Assembly: GCA_018894105.1 (NCBI GenBank)
Contig: CM032122.1
Location: 35,495,404 to 35,559,403, forward strand
From: Jacaranda mimosifolia
Taxonomy: Eukaryota > Streptophyta > Magnoliopsida > Lamiales > Bignoniaceae
Reading direction: 5' to 3'
Length of the DNA stretch: 64,000 bases
Shown in pieces: positions 33,860 through 46,314 of the stretch (position 1 is its first letter; each line of letters begins with the position of its first letter). A program made the translations under genes and the position numbers. A model generated the notes under the pieces. The model saw only the letters and a program-made list of their open reading frames with translations. It did no database searches and was not told the DNA's origin.

Positions 33860-36800
33860 ATGCATTTGCATTCTTTGCAATGGAAGAGAGTAAAAATTGT
33901 TCAATATTTTGAGGGCAAGACAATTTTCATCACTGGTGCCACTGGCTTTCTAGCAAAGAGTTATACTCTCCGTCTCTCTCTTTATCATCTTAATTATTAC
34001 ATCTACAGGCTACACAAAGTAATTTGGATGGTACTGAAGATTATTATCTAATCATATCTCTCTCTTTCTTTGTCTTTGTCTTTGCAGTTTTCTTAGAGAA
34101 AATACTTCGAATTCAGTCAAATGTCAAGAAATTATATCTTCTAATCAGATCAACCGCTAAAAGATCTATTGAAGAATGCCTACAAGAAGAAGTACGAAAG
34201 CGAACATTAGCCTAATATTGAGCACATCATGTTAGTCATATATTGTCTATCTTTTTAAAAAAACTTACTTTTATTGGTTTAGATTATCAATACTGAGCTA
34301 TTTCGAGTTCTGAGAGAAAAATATGGAGAAGACTTCAACTCTACTTAATCATCAAAAGCCATTCCAATTTCAGGCGATGTTTCTTATGAGAATCTAGGGA
34401 TAGTTGATTCAAAACTTAGAGAAGAGATGTGGCGAGAAATAGACATTATTGTCAACTTTGCTGCAACAACTAAATTTGATGAAAGGTAATACTAATACAA
34501 AGAAAAATTTACTTCGTATCAAACTTCAATGGTAACTAATTACATTATGATTGAATTGAATTCATTAAAGTAGGTTTGAATATGGACAAGAATTATTGCC
34601 ACCCGTGTGCATTTAATATACATATCTATTTATCTTTTTTTGGGTTTTTCTATAGATATGATGTAGCATTGGGAATCAATGCCTTGGGGACCCTGCATGT
34701 CCAAGACTTTGCTAGAAATTGTTCAAAATTAGAGATGCTTCTCCACGTATCCACAGGTTAGGAACATACACTATTTAATTTCTTTACCCTTTCTGCACAA
34801 TATTATATATAATTTACAATTTTGATGGAAAATGACCTGACTAATTATATCTCTCGATTTAAAATTTATGGTACGTACAGATTTTGTGAATGACACACGA
34901 GTAGGCGTCATACCAGAGAAGTCATTTTACTTGGGTGAAACACTTAATGGGTCTAAAATTTCATACTTAGACATCAAAGTGGAGAAGCAAATAATGAAGG
35001 AAACGTTGAAAGAACTTCAAAGTCAGAAAGCAACAGAAAAAGAAATCACTCGAATTATGAAGGATTTGGGCATACAAAGGTTAAATTGTCTACATAGTTT
35101 GATGTATTGTTATTGGCTGTTACTAATTATTACAAGGAGTTATTGGTTGTTACTAATTATTACAAGGAATTAGAAACATCTCTCGTCAGGGCAATGTTGC
35201 ATGGGTTGCCAAATACATACGTTTTCACAAAGGCAATAGGGGAAATGCTCTTGGAGAATTTCAAGGAAAAGGCTAAGGTCATTATAATACGCCCAACTAT
35301 TATAACAAGTACTTATAGAGAGCCATTCCCTGGTTGGATGGAAGGTCTAAGGTAGCTATATATTATCCTTTACCTGCTATTTCCTCATTACAATACATTG
35401 AAGGCTAATTTGCTATAAGAAAAATAAAAATTAGTGACAAATAATAAATGATACTGTAAAAGTTCGTCACATTTTTTATGTATTAAGTGGCAAAAAATTT
35501 GTTTTATTGTCCCAAATAATTTTACAAACTTAACAGTAAAGGTAGTTTATATATATTTAGTTTGTTTATTATTGACCATTAGTGACATGTATATAATGAA
35601 AACGTAGTGACATTGAAAACTTTATCATAAATTATGTTTTGCAATTTTTATTGACAATAAATTGTCACTATATATGTACATATGCATATATATATTACTA
35701 ATTATCAATAGTGACAATTTAAAATATTAGTTTTTATTACTATTAATTAGTCATATTTTGACAAAATAAAAATTAATATCACTTAAAAGTATCAATAGTG
35801 ACTATAAATAAATTTATTTATCACTTAATATATACATATATAATAGACGATAATTTTTACGTTGTTATTTATATTTTGGTTATTAATATTATAATTTTTT
35901 TATAGTGATTATATCTAGCAGACGGTTGTCCACTTTAATTTAGTTTGTAGACCTATTTCAAGTAGTTATCTTTGTCAATGAATTCATTTACAATTCTATG
36001 GCACCACAACTCTTCAACAAGGGGGGGAAAAGGACACTTAATATTGACAAAATACTAAATGATTATATGAAAGTTGTCAAGTGGTAAGAACTATTGTTTT
36101 GTTAAACTGATGATTCTTATAAATTTAGGACTAACAAGAGCTTATGCTTATGTTGATACTAACAATTACTAATAAATGTATAATATTTAAGTGATCAGTA
36201 CTACTAATAACTATTGATGCATGCATAATTACAATCTAACAATAATAAAGTGTTACTATGACTAGCAACAAGATTTTTATTTTTATATATATGTGTATTG
36301 CAATTTGTCAATAACTATAACGTAGATATAATTACTGTGATTATTAAGCTACTAAAAATTATTTTCGTGATAAAATATAAGTACTTAATGTGCATATATA
36401 ATTAATAACAATGTTCATATTGTCAATTAACATCTTGTCGATAATATTTTTTTATTTTTTTAAATTATAAGAAAAAGGGATAATAGTGACAAAATGTTAA
36501 GTAGTAAACCAATACAGAAAGAGAACATTAGTGATAAGATTTTAATCATAATATATATGAATGTTGTGATAATAAGAATTCTCAATAGTTTAAAAAGTAC
36601 AAGAATTATATTAAAATTATCATTATTGGCATGTCATACAAATAGTAACAAGTATACTGCCACTAGTGATAGTTTTATTGTCACGAGGCTGCACTGTATG
36701 TATATCAGTATTTATTAGCAGTAACTGCTTAAATACTGTAATTATAATATGCTATTAATTATCAATAGTACACTTTGAGCACTGATTTTAATTTATCCAA

Positions 36801-39800
36801 ACTTTCTGCATTTCATTCTTTTTCATTCAAGTATAATTTGAAAGTTATAGCTGATTATAGATATTATTTTATAAAAAAAATTATTCTGTCATAATAAGGA
36901 TTGTCATTAATACTCTAATTCGAAAAAAATTGTATTAAAGATGTTACTAATAATAATTAGTGATTCGTAAAATTGTTATTTAATTAATTTTTATTATCCA
37001 TAACTTGTCAATATGCATGTACATATATAACTAACTAGGAACTACGGCTTAAATACTAGTTTTTATCACTGTTAATCTTGTAAAAATTATTATTATGACA
37101 AGACAAAAATTATTTTGTTTTAATATGTATTATTAGTTACAACTTTTGTATTAATATTTTGTCAATATTATTCTTTAATTTCTTATAGTGTTATGACATT
37201 TATTAGCTCATACCGCTATTAACTGATTTATTATTAATATGTGACAACAGAACTTTGGATACCATTTTTGTTGCTTATGGTAAAGGCAAATTGAGGGTTT
37301 TCGTGGGTGGTCCAGAGGTAACACTTGACTTGGTAAGATATTTATTTGTTCAAGAACAAATATATATATATATATATATAGCTAGGAAAATCAGTTATTA
37401 TAGTTGATGCTAAAAACTCATAGTTTTAGCTAAAAAATTAATCTAGCCAAATCCGAAGCATATCCTCTCATAGCTCACCATCGATACCAAATTTTTTGGT
37501 AGTGAAATAAAAATTATCTTTTCATCACAATATTGATTTCTTCTACGTAAATATTTATTAATTGTACTATACATTATGTTTTCTTTTTCAATCAATGCAA
37601 TCCATGACATAATTTCTAGATTAGTTTAACAGTGGCTTATGAAATATCAACTTCTCAAATATTAATATCAATTATCAAATGAATTTTGAAAAAAGTGATT
37701 AAGGAGGTATCTAGCTGAACTTATATGATGATGTTCGTAAATGGAGTTAGCTAGGGTCCTTTCAACAAAGTTCCATAGTTCTATTTTATAAAATGCGAAG
37801 CAAAAAGCATGAACTCTCGATTTTTTGTAAATAATTTTTCATGTCCAATTTGACTTGGGCTTGGTATTTATATTATTTTTTCCCCTTAATGGACTTCAGC
37901 CCAATAGGTCTAGATGCCCTTCTAAGTGTGCTTAATCAATTGGGCGCTCTGTCCTTTTTATTTATTTATTATTTAATCAGTCGAGCATTGTCTAGTCTGT
38001 TTTTACTTTTTTGTCTCTGTGGACTTAATTTGTGATATCATTATAAATTTAATAATTTTGTTTGTCTAAATATTTAAATATTTTATTTTCAAAATATGAT
38101 AAAGCGTTTTATGAACTCCACAATTGAGAGAGGAGAGGACGACTACTCCTACCAGCCCACTCTCGCTTTCTCCCTACATGTATATACACATACTTTTACT
38201 AAAATTAAAAAATTCTATCCTCCTAAAAATAACAATTTTCCCTTCATATTTTATAAAAAAACTAATCTTGCCCCTTTAAAATCATAATTCTTGAGCCGTT
38301 CCTATGCAAATGTTTTTGTGTTTAGGTTACATGTGATAATATAACAAATGCAAATTACGATAGATTAATTGTATTTTAAATTATTGATGAACAGATACCA
38401 GGTGATATGGTGGTGAACTGTATGATTGCAGCAATAGCATCACATTCAAATGATAAACATGATTTATTTGTTTATCAGATCGGTTCATCACATAGGAATC
38501 CTGTGAAATATAAAGAGATCAAGTGGCTAATGCATCGTTATTTGACTGAAAATCCACTGCTTGATGGTAGAGGAAAACCTATCAAAGTTAGGCAAGTTAC
38601 AACCCTAAATACCATGGCCAGCTTTCACAAGTATATTGCAATCCGCTACTCGCCATTCCTCAAGGTCAGTTTAAATTTATATCTCATTCATATTATAGTG
38701 TCAAATGGATTGAACTATAGTAATTTTATTTTCTATATATGAACAAAAATTTACTTCCAATAATCACTTAGGAAATCTTAGGAAAAAAATGAAGCTTCAT
38801 ATATGACTAAAAAGATGAAGGTCCATGCGTGTCGAAAGCCTTTATATGGGATATATAAAGTTTTAGGACATTGGGAATTAGAGATTCCCACATAGATTTC
38901 ACTATATGAGTAGTTCTGGTTCGCTACCCAAAAAAAAAAAAAAATTAAAAAAAAAAAAGTGCTAGTAACATGTTAAATGGCAAAATGAAAATCATCATAA
39001 CTATAAGTAGTAAGTGATAATAATCTTTTTGTAGTAATGGTAATTTTTATAAATTTAATAGCGACAAAAATTGTGTATTATTGAAAGAAAAATATATGCC
39101 AATGACCATATACCAATTGACAACAACAGAGTTGTCAATAATTATATATATTTAGCGACAAGAATTTTTATTTTGTATAGTAACAAATTTAATAATGAAA
39201 AGAATTATATATAAGTTGTTATTATATATTAGAAAGTAATTACAAATTATCGTTACGTATATATCTATAATTGTCAACAGAATGTTATCCTCGCTTTTAA
39301 TTTATGGAAATTATTCTGATGGTAAAATAAAAAATATTATGGCATAATATATATGATCATCAGTAATGATTGCTAAAGTATTGTCAATAATTTATCATTA
39401 ACTAATATTATTTTTTTCTTATAATTTCTATAAGTTGTCACTATTAATTCAATCAAAACGTTACATATCGTAATTATTCAAAAATCTTGTGGAAAAATTT
39501 AGTAATTTTTTGTTGTCACTAGACTGTTGTTATACTTGTATGCACAATTATCAATAATGACGATTTAAATGTTATATATTTATTACTTAGTATCAATATA
39601 GTAATAACTTAAATATTAATTTTTGTTACTATTAAACGTGTGAAAGATATTCTAATGGTAAAACAATATGTATTAATACTTGCTATTTGTTAATACATAT
39701 CATTAGTAATAACTTTCACATTAGTAATATCTATTTTTCTGATATCAATTAATTGTCATCTAACCTCCATAAAAAATCCCATAAGTACCTATATATCTTT

Positions 39801-40361
39801 AAAAAAATTGTTCATTGAATCAATCTTTGAACTCTTTGTCAAATAATTTTTGAATTGCTATAATTAATGAAACTAACCGCAGCGTGCGTTTGTGGATGTT
39901 TTCTTTCAGTTACTGAAATTGACAAACATCATATTTTGCCGTCATTTCGAAACCCATTATCAGAATGCAAAGCAAAGAATCAGCAGCGCCATGCGTCTAG
40001 CAGAACTTTACAAGCCCTACTTGTTTTTCGAAGGAATGTATGTTTAATTCTCAACTTATTTTTTCCCACCATTTTTACATTAATTTCTGACAATTAATTC
40101 AGTCAGTCTAAATATATAGTATACGATGTTTATGATTGGAAGTACAGATGCATGCAATAATTCACTATAATTATTTCAACCTTTTTTTTTTTCTTTTTTT
40201 TTTGCAGCTTTGATGATGTTAACACTGAAAATTTGCGAATCGCAGTGAGTGAAACCAATGTGAATACTAATGTGCTCAATTTTGACCCCAAGTGCATCCA
40301 GTGGGATGAATACTTTGTCCGCACTCATTTTCCAGGAATCGTCAAATATGTACTGAAATAA
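33860..40361 (+). pseudogene. FAR: Fatty acyl-CoA reductase, copy B (ten exons, nonsense codon in exon 3)
   Basis: Exons at 33860-33959, 34088-34191, 34283-34485, 34656-34756, 34881-35079, 35190-35351, 37251-37332, 38395-38664, 39910-40037 and 40208-40361. Exons 2 to 10 have the same lengths as in copy A, and all splice sites are GT-AG. The copy carries TAA at 34346-34348 (codon 90) where copy A has TTA. The copy A start codon is preserved, but one extra A shifts it into a stop after ten codons. A one-base loss further upstream puts an ATG at 33860 back in frame, giving MHLHSLQWKRVKIVQYFEGK. The conserved tryptophan before the YxxxK site is leucine (HGLPNTYVFTK). Its 3' half (exons 7-10) is well diverged from copies 0 and A. 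Apart from the single stop the frame is open, so inactivation is recent or this is an assembly or allelic difference. Confidence 0.88.
35352..37250 (+). other. Intron 6 of FAR copy B with CACTA-like element remnant
   Basis: 1.9 kb, against 0.8 kb in copy A. It has TGCTATAAGAAAAAT near 35411 and the inverted ATTTCTTATAGTG ending near 37191. Between them are many GTGACAA/TTGTCAC segments. Together these look like the ends and subterminal repeats of a non-autonomous CACTA (En/Spm) element. No transposase is visible and the left terminus has lost the first bases of CACTA. Confidence 0.5.
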
Positions 40362-41289
40362 TTAAGGAGCTACGAGCCTACGACCGCTAATACATGCATT
40401 CCTCCAATGGTATTACAACATTATTTTCGAGTATGAATAATCTAATTGTAATATTATTGGCATTTCACTTTATGTACAAACTCAATGGATCGTGACTCAA
40501 TTAAGTATGAATTTCTTGGAAGAGACAACCAAGAGCACATGGGTTGAATAAAGGACTAAAGATTTTTACCTTCTAACTAGATTTAAAAATTAGGATATTA
40601 GATTTAATTTATAGTTTTTACTTTGTAGATCTGTTTGAGTGTTTTAAGTTTTTAGCTTTTTAAGATGTACATTAACCTTGGAGGTTCACATTAGGTCGAA
40701 AAAAGTATTAATAAAATGTGAACGGTTCAATGATTCAAATAGTCCGACCGCTAGTTAAAACGATTTTCATAAAATATAATGATTTTCCTTGTTTACCGAT
40801 TTTTACTCAAAATCGGACATATTCATAAGATGATCGATGGTTCAACCGGGCCGACCGTGTAGTCCATTTCTTTAAACAATGGTTCATATAGTGACTGTTT
40901 TCAAATAATTTTGCCGTCTAAGGACCTTGATCTGCCCATATCTACATGCTTTAATTATGATGAAAATACATAATCCCGAAATTACTATACAAATCCACCT
41001 TGAATCTTTCATTTTATTTCCTATTTCATCTCCTATTTTAATTTAATATATTCATGTTAAGTGTATCTAATTTTCATTCAATTATTTTTATAAAAAAAAT
41101 ATTTAATACACATATCATGTATTCATGAAATGAAAAAATAGATGAAACATAAATTAAAATAAAGAATTTTGGGAAAGAAAAGAAATTAGAATGAAAATAC
41201 ACCTAAAATGGGCCTAGCAATCATGTCCTGGACTGCCTCAACAATGTAAAATGTAAAATAGCACATCCGACCAGCAAAAAATGATACTC
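40362..41289. other. Downstream of FAR copy B, no gene
   Basis: AT-rich with no open frame of interest. It includes an inverted copy of the short palindromic element at about 41006-41165. Confidence 0.6.
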
Positions 41290-41295
41290 AAGTAA

Positions 41296-41681
41296 GAGGG
41301 TGTTTGGGTGAACTTATAAGTTCTTCAAAAACATCTTATAAGATGTTTGAAAGTTTATAAGATGTCAAAAAATATTAGATAATTTTTTTAAAAAAAAGAG
41401 TTTATAAGCTTTTAAAATGAGATGTTAGAAACTTATAAGCTCTTTTTAAAAAATTAAGGAATTCCTAACTTATTTGAAGATCTTAACAAGTTAGTTTAAT
41501 TTTAATCATATTAATTATAAAATTGCCATTACTAATATCTTATAAACTCCAAGATATTATTTTATCCAAGTACTTTAAGAACTTATTTTTTTAAAAAAAA
41601 TTAACATCTCATAAATTTCAAAAATATCTTATAAAATATAGGAGTTTGTAAGACCTTTTAAATAAGTAGCCAAACACCCTC
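41296..41681. mobile_element. hAT-like MITE, 386 bp
   Basis: Begins GAGGGTGTTTGG and ends CCAAACACCCTC, perfect inverted termini of 12 bp. The flanks share AAGTAA (41290-41295 and 41683-41688). The interior is rich in CTTATAAG-type palindromes and can fold back. The terminus sequence and the 6-8 bp duplication fit hAT-derived MITEs. Confidence 0.8.
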
Positions 41682-41897
41682 TAAGTAAATGATAAAACAA
41701 AATAAAGCAAAGTATCCCCATGAGAAAATGATTTTGGGGAAGTAATTTCAAAGTAAGTGGACCAAACCAATTTATTTTTGGGTCCATTCCCATTTTTGCC
41801 AAACTGTGAGCCGAGAAATTGATGGTCCAAATGAGGCATCTCTTATGTGTCTAAGTTGGAATTAAAATATCAATATTTTCTTTTTTCATATGATATA

Positions 41898-44800
41898 TGT
41901 AACGCCCCGATCGGGAGGCGCCTGCTTCCGACCGAGGTGCCATTCAAATAGTGCCGCACATTTTCTTTGCAACAGAAAATACATTTATCAAAACTTCGAA
42001 AGTAATTAATTTCTACAGCGACTTTCACCGGAGGTTCAATTCTGAACGGAAATATTCGAATCACGCTTAGCACTTCTATCATCCTCATTGTCTTATGTGT
42101 CACATGCGCTAGTCTGTCTTCATTACTCGTCCTTATCTAGAGGTAAAGAATGGAGAGTAATAATAAAACAATGTAAGTCTGAATGACTTAGTGAAATAGT
42201 TTAACACTAACAATAGAATGGTAAATTTCCCAAATAATATACAAGTAACAATCAAAAGCATTAAAATTCTCAGAAATAGTGAGAGAAGCTTTTAGTCAGG
42301 ATTTAGAGTGATCCATCTCACCACCATCCCCTACTAGTGATGAGATTTCACAAATGCATTGTCTCTCACATAGGTTTAAATCACGATTACGAATACAAGG
42401 GGTCAACATATCACTTGAACAATCACTGTGTTGTATCAAATACTCGAGTTTAAGTGATAAATCACTGGGTTATGTCAAAATACTCGAGTTTCAAAGTATG
42501 AAATAAAATTAATAATCACTTTTCACACTTTTGTTGTTGGTGGTTCTCCTACTTTATCACTCCACTTTTGAAAATACGAAAATCTTTATTCCTCCAAAGT
42601 ACCGAGTGATCGGCTCGGACAGTTAATTACTCTCTAGGCATAGCTAGCCGCATGCCTGATCCCACTCATAAACAGCTACCTCTAGCTTACTATGAGTAAG
42701 GATTTTATGTACAATTTGTACGGGTATCAGTCGAAAGATCAGTCATCATCGGTCCGTTCCGCTCGGTCGTCTTTCACAACCAATCCCAGGGACCACCCCC
42801 AAGGGTATTAAACACTTTCACTACTATCACCACTAAACACATCAAGTAGCCATGTTAACACGAAATCACTAATTCATCACCAGGCTAGTTTTAAGATAGA
42901 CATGGCGATAAAACATATATTTCAAAATCACTTTTTAGCTTCCTCAACACAATTGCCAATTTCAGATTAAGCGACATTCATTAATATCAATAAAAGCGCT
43001 CAGTATAAAATGGCGATGTGGAATGCTATTTTCATAAACAATTTATTTTCTCAAAACTCGTTTACACTCGGAACTCAAGTAGGTATAATTCAGGGATTAC
43101 GAGAGAGGAACAAAGTGACTATCAAGAGTATCACTGGAATAAATGATTTGTGAGTATTATCGAATAAACAGACAACATCGATTGAGTCTCAGCACAATCA
43201 GGATCAAACAATAAAGATGTAATAGCAACTATATATGTTCTTTCCCCAGCAATGAAAGCTAATATAACTCACCTGAAAAATGCAAAAAAATTCTAAATCG
43301 TATAGTCACTCCGGTTCTGGCTTCTTAGTCAAACTGAGCATTGTCATAAGATAACCCAAGTTATCATTATGTCAACCCTTCTGAATCTCAACTATAAATA
43401 TGGTTAGTATCTTTATCAAATTTAGGGTTATTCTAACACTTGAGTTCAATTATATCTTATCTTACGTGGTCTTAATCCTCCAACTATAAGATATTTCAGT
43501 ATTACAAGATTTCACTTACTTGAGCCCATTCAATCTCGCTTTATTATCATAATGTTTTAACTATTTTGATGACTTCACGTGCTCGAGTCAACTCAATCCT
43601 TTAGTTGCCCCCAATAACCTCATTTACCACTCCACTTATTTTATAGTCAGGTAATAGGGGTCTAGGTTCCTAAACCAATTAGGTTTTAAGAGTTGATTCG
43701 GTCCAAATTGGAACATTCATTCTTGTTCTAACATTTGCATAACTTGATCAATTAATTCAAACTCAATCGCTCTTCACAAAATAACATTTCATATTACCAA
43801 GCCCATGGACATAGATTTAAGTCAATATTTCTTGGCTTACTAAGCTGGGATCATATAATTAATTTGTAACACTTACAATATTACGTTTTTAGCTCGAATC
43901 AAATTACAATTTGATACTCCTAATTCGATGATCATTTGATTGGAATTGTAAAAGTCAATCGAATTAATATTCGATGTGAAATTTACCCAAATTGGATTGG
44001 ATCAAGATCCAATCTCAAGCCAAAACCAATCCTGACAAATCTGGAATCCCAAATTGAGCTGACTGTCCTTTAGCCGCCATATGCGCCGCTGCCGGAGCAC
44101 CATGCACCTCCATCGGAGGTGGAGACTGCCACCACCATCAGGCGTGCTTCGTTGAGGCGATTAAAACCCCTTAAGTAATTTTCCAATTCAGCACCGTTTG
44201 GCCGTCCAATTCTACCAAAAACTACCGTAGAACCCTAGCTTGCCACGGTAGCACCACCGCATCAATTCCTCCGCCACCCACGGTCAAAATCCCAAATTAA
44301 CCCCACCACTAGACTGCCCATCACCACACAATCAAAACCTACCCAAATACTGCCATTTTTTGCGGCGAAAAATGGCGGAACCACCACCCCCGCCATGCTT
44401 TGCCGTCAACCCTTCTCTTCTAGCGATTTTTTCGGTTGTTTTTAGAAAACTTTGGTGTGGTTATGCTCCTCTTAGCTAGAGAAAGCCAACCACAGTTTTA
44501 GTTTCAAGTTTCATGGTCGTTTCTGGCGATTCTCCAGTGGTGTAGGTCTAGGATAATTTTTGGAAATCAAACAAACTCTTGTCCTTAATCATATATATAT
44601 AAACATATTTTTCAGCCTTTTCAATATGACCCTAAAACTTTCGGCCGACTTCACCCTAGCCTCGAGGCTTTGAAACCGCATTCAATTTGGTCCCCAGACT
44701 TCAATTTAGTCCTCTAACTTTCAACTCTTGCACATTGACCCCCAAGATTTTTGTTTTTGGGCAATTGGGTCCAAACTTGTTTATTTTGAGGTCTTTAAGC

Positions 44801-44962
44801 CTTTAGCTCTCTCACATTGACCCCAAAACTTCAGAATTTTTAACAATTAGATCCTTTTCTTATTTACAATTAAATCCCTCAATTCTCAATATTTCTACTT
44901 AAACTTTAATTAATTTAATTTAATCAATTTAAATTTATAATTTCCAAAATCGGGGTGTTACA
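41898..44962 (-). mobile_element. Solo LTR, 3.07 kb, same family as 9557-12624
   Basis: The ends on the plus strand are TGTAACGCCCC and GGGGTGTTACA. A perfect 5-bp duplication ATATA flanks it (41893-41897 and 44963-44967). Its left end (GATCGGGAGGCGCC, then GACCGAGGTGCC) is the reverse complement of the right end of the nested solo LTR, which sets the orientation as minus. Length is 3065 bp against 3068 bp. It holds a 42-bp direct repeat (AATCACTG.GTT.T.TCAAA-TACTCGAG at about 42420 and 42462). No gene is visible inside it. Confidence 0.85.
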
Positions 44963-44967
44963 ATATA

Positions 44968-45666
44968 CACCCAAAATGAAGCAAAAATATGTTACTTACA
45001 CAGAAATTGAATATCATGAAATAAAATAACAGTATTGAAGAAAATCACCTAAAAATCAGTAATGAAAAATTCATTTTTATTCCTCTATTTAGTATAGTAT
45101 TCCACATCTATACCTTTTACTTTAATATACCAACTTATCTATTACAATTAATCATCATATTATATTTATCCAAAATTAGAGTATGGATTTTTATTTTATC
45201 ACATAAGTTCAAAACAAGCATAATCATAAATTCTATATAATTACATAGACTTAAAATTTGAAAGAAGCTTGATATTGATTTTTTATTTTATTATTATTTT
45301 GCCTGTAAATTTTTTAATTTCTCTATGTAAAAAAAATGTCTTTATGTGTTTTATTTTCAAACATTATACCCAAAATAATATGATTCTTTGAAATATATCA
45401 TTTTTCTAAATAATTAAAATTAATCAAATTCTCCTATTAAATGAATGACGAAAAAATTATGCATGCTTTCATATAAAATTCATTAAATTTATTCACGAAA
45501 TCTGAATTTCTCTAATTTTAATTATGTGCTCATAAAAAAAAAAGAATTTATATTTATATACAACATCGCCATGTGTCTTTATATGTGCATTTCAATTAAC
45601 TGAGTATTTAATCATAATTATAATTTTTTTTTATTAAGGGAGTTTAATTATTTTATTTAAAAATTA
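44968..45666. other. AT-rich intergenic sequence, nothing recognised
   Basis: No open frame or repeat structure that I can support. Confidence 0.6.
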
Positions 45667-46314
45667 GGTGCAGGTAGGGATGGCAATGAGACGGGCTTGA
45701 CAGGACCCGAAACCCGCCCCGCCCTCTCTTTTAAACCCGCATTGTCCCGCTTTAGACTCATAACCCGGCAGGTCTAATCGCCAAATCGGTTTCTTTTCTT
45801 TTCTTTTTTTTTACTTTTTTTTTATTAAAATATATAATTTTACAACTTATATGTCTTCAAAATTGATTAAGATAAACATACACAAAGAATATATATACAT
45901 GTATATAAAATTAGAATCTAATATATAATAAGTTTCTAACACTATTTTTCAAAACTTAAAATAAAATATTCATATTAATTGATTTTAATATATTTTTCAT
46001 CATTTTTATGATAATTGAATGAGGACAAAATTATTATTTATTTGATGAAATATATATATGCTATTATAAACCTATTTTTTTATATTTTATATACACCTAC
46101 CATATATAATATATTATATATTAATTATCCGGGGTGAGTTTGGGACAGATTTACTTAAATCCGTAACTCATCTTGAACCCGGCCAAATTCATAAAATTAG
46201 GATTCGTAATCCGCCCCAAAGCCTGCTTATTTGACTCCTAACCCGCCCCATTATGGGCGGATCCGGGACGAGACATGATCTGCCCGAATCTATTGTCATG
46301 ACTGGGTGCAGGTA
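45667..46314. mobile_element. Non-autonomous TIR element flanked by 10-bp direct repeats
   Basis: GGTGCAGGTA occurs at 45667-45676 and again at 46305-46314. The 628 bp between begin GGGATGGCAATGAGACGGGC, and the reverse complement of the end reads CATGACAATAGATTCGGGC after four bases, an imperfect inverted terminus. Both ends are G/C-rich with CCCGCCCC-type words, and the middle is very AT-rich. A 9-10 bp duplication would fit a Mutator-like element, and the terminus resembles the many GGGATGGCAA elements of plants. The minus-strand frame at 46189-46467 crosses its border and is not a gene. Confidence 0.72.
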
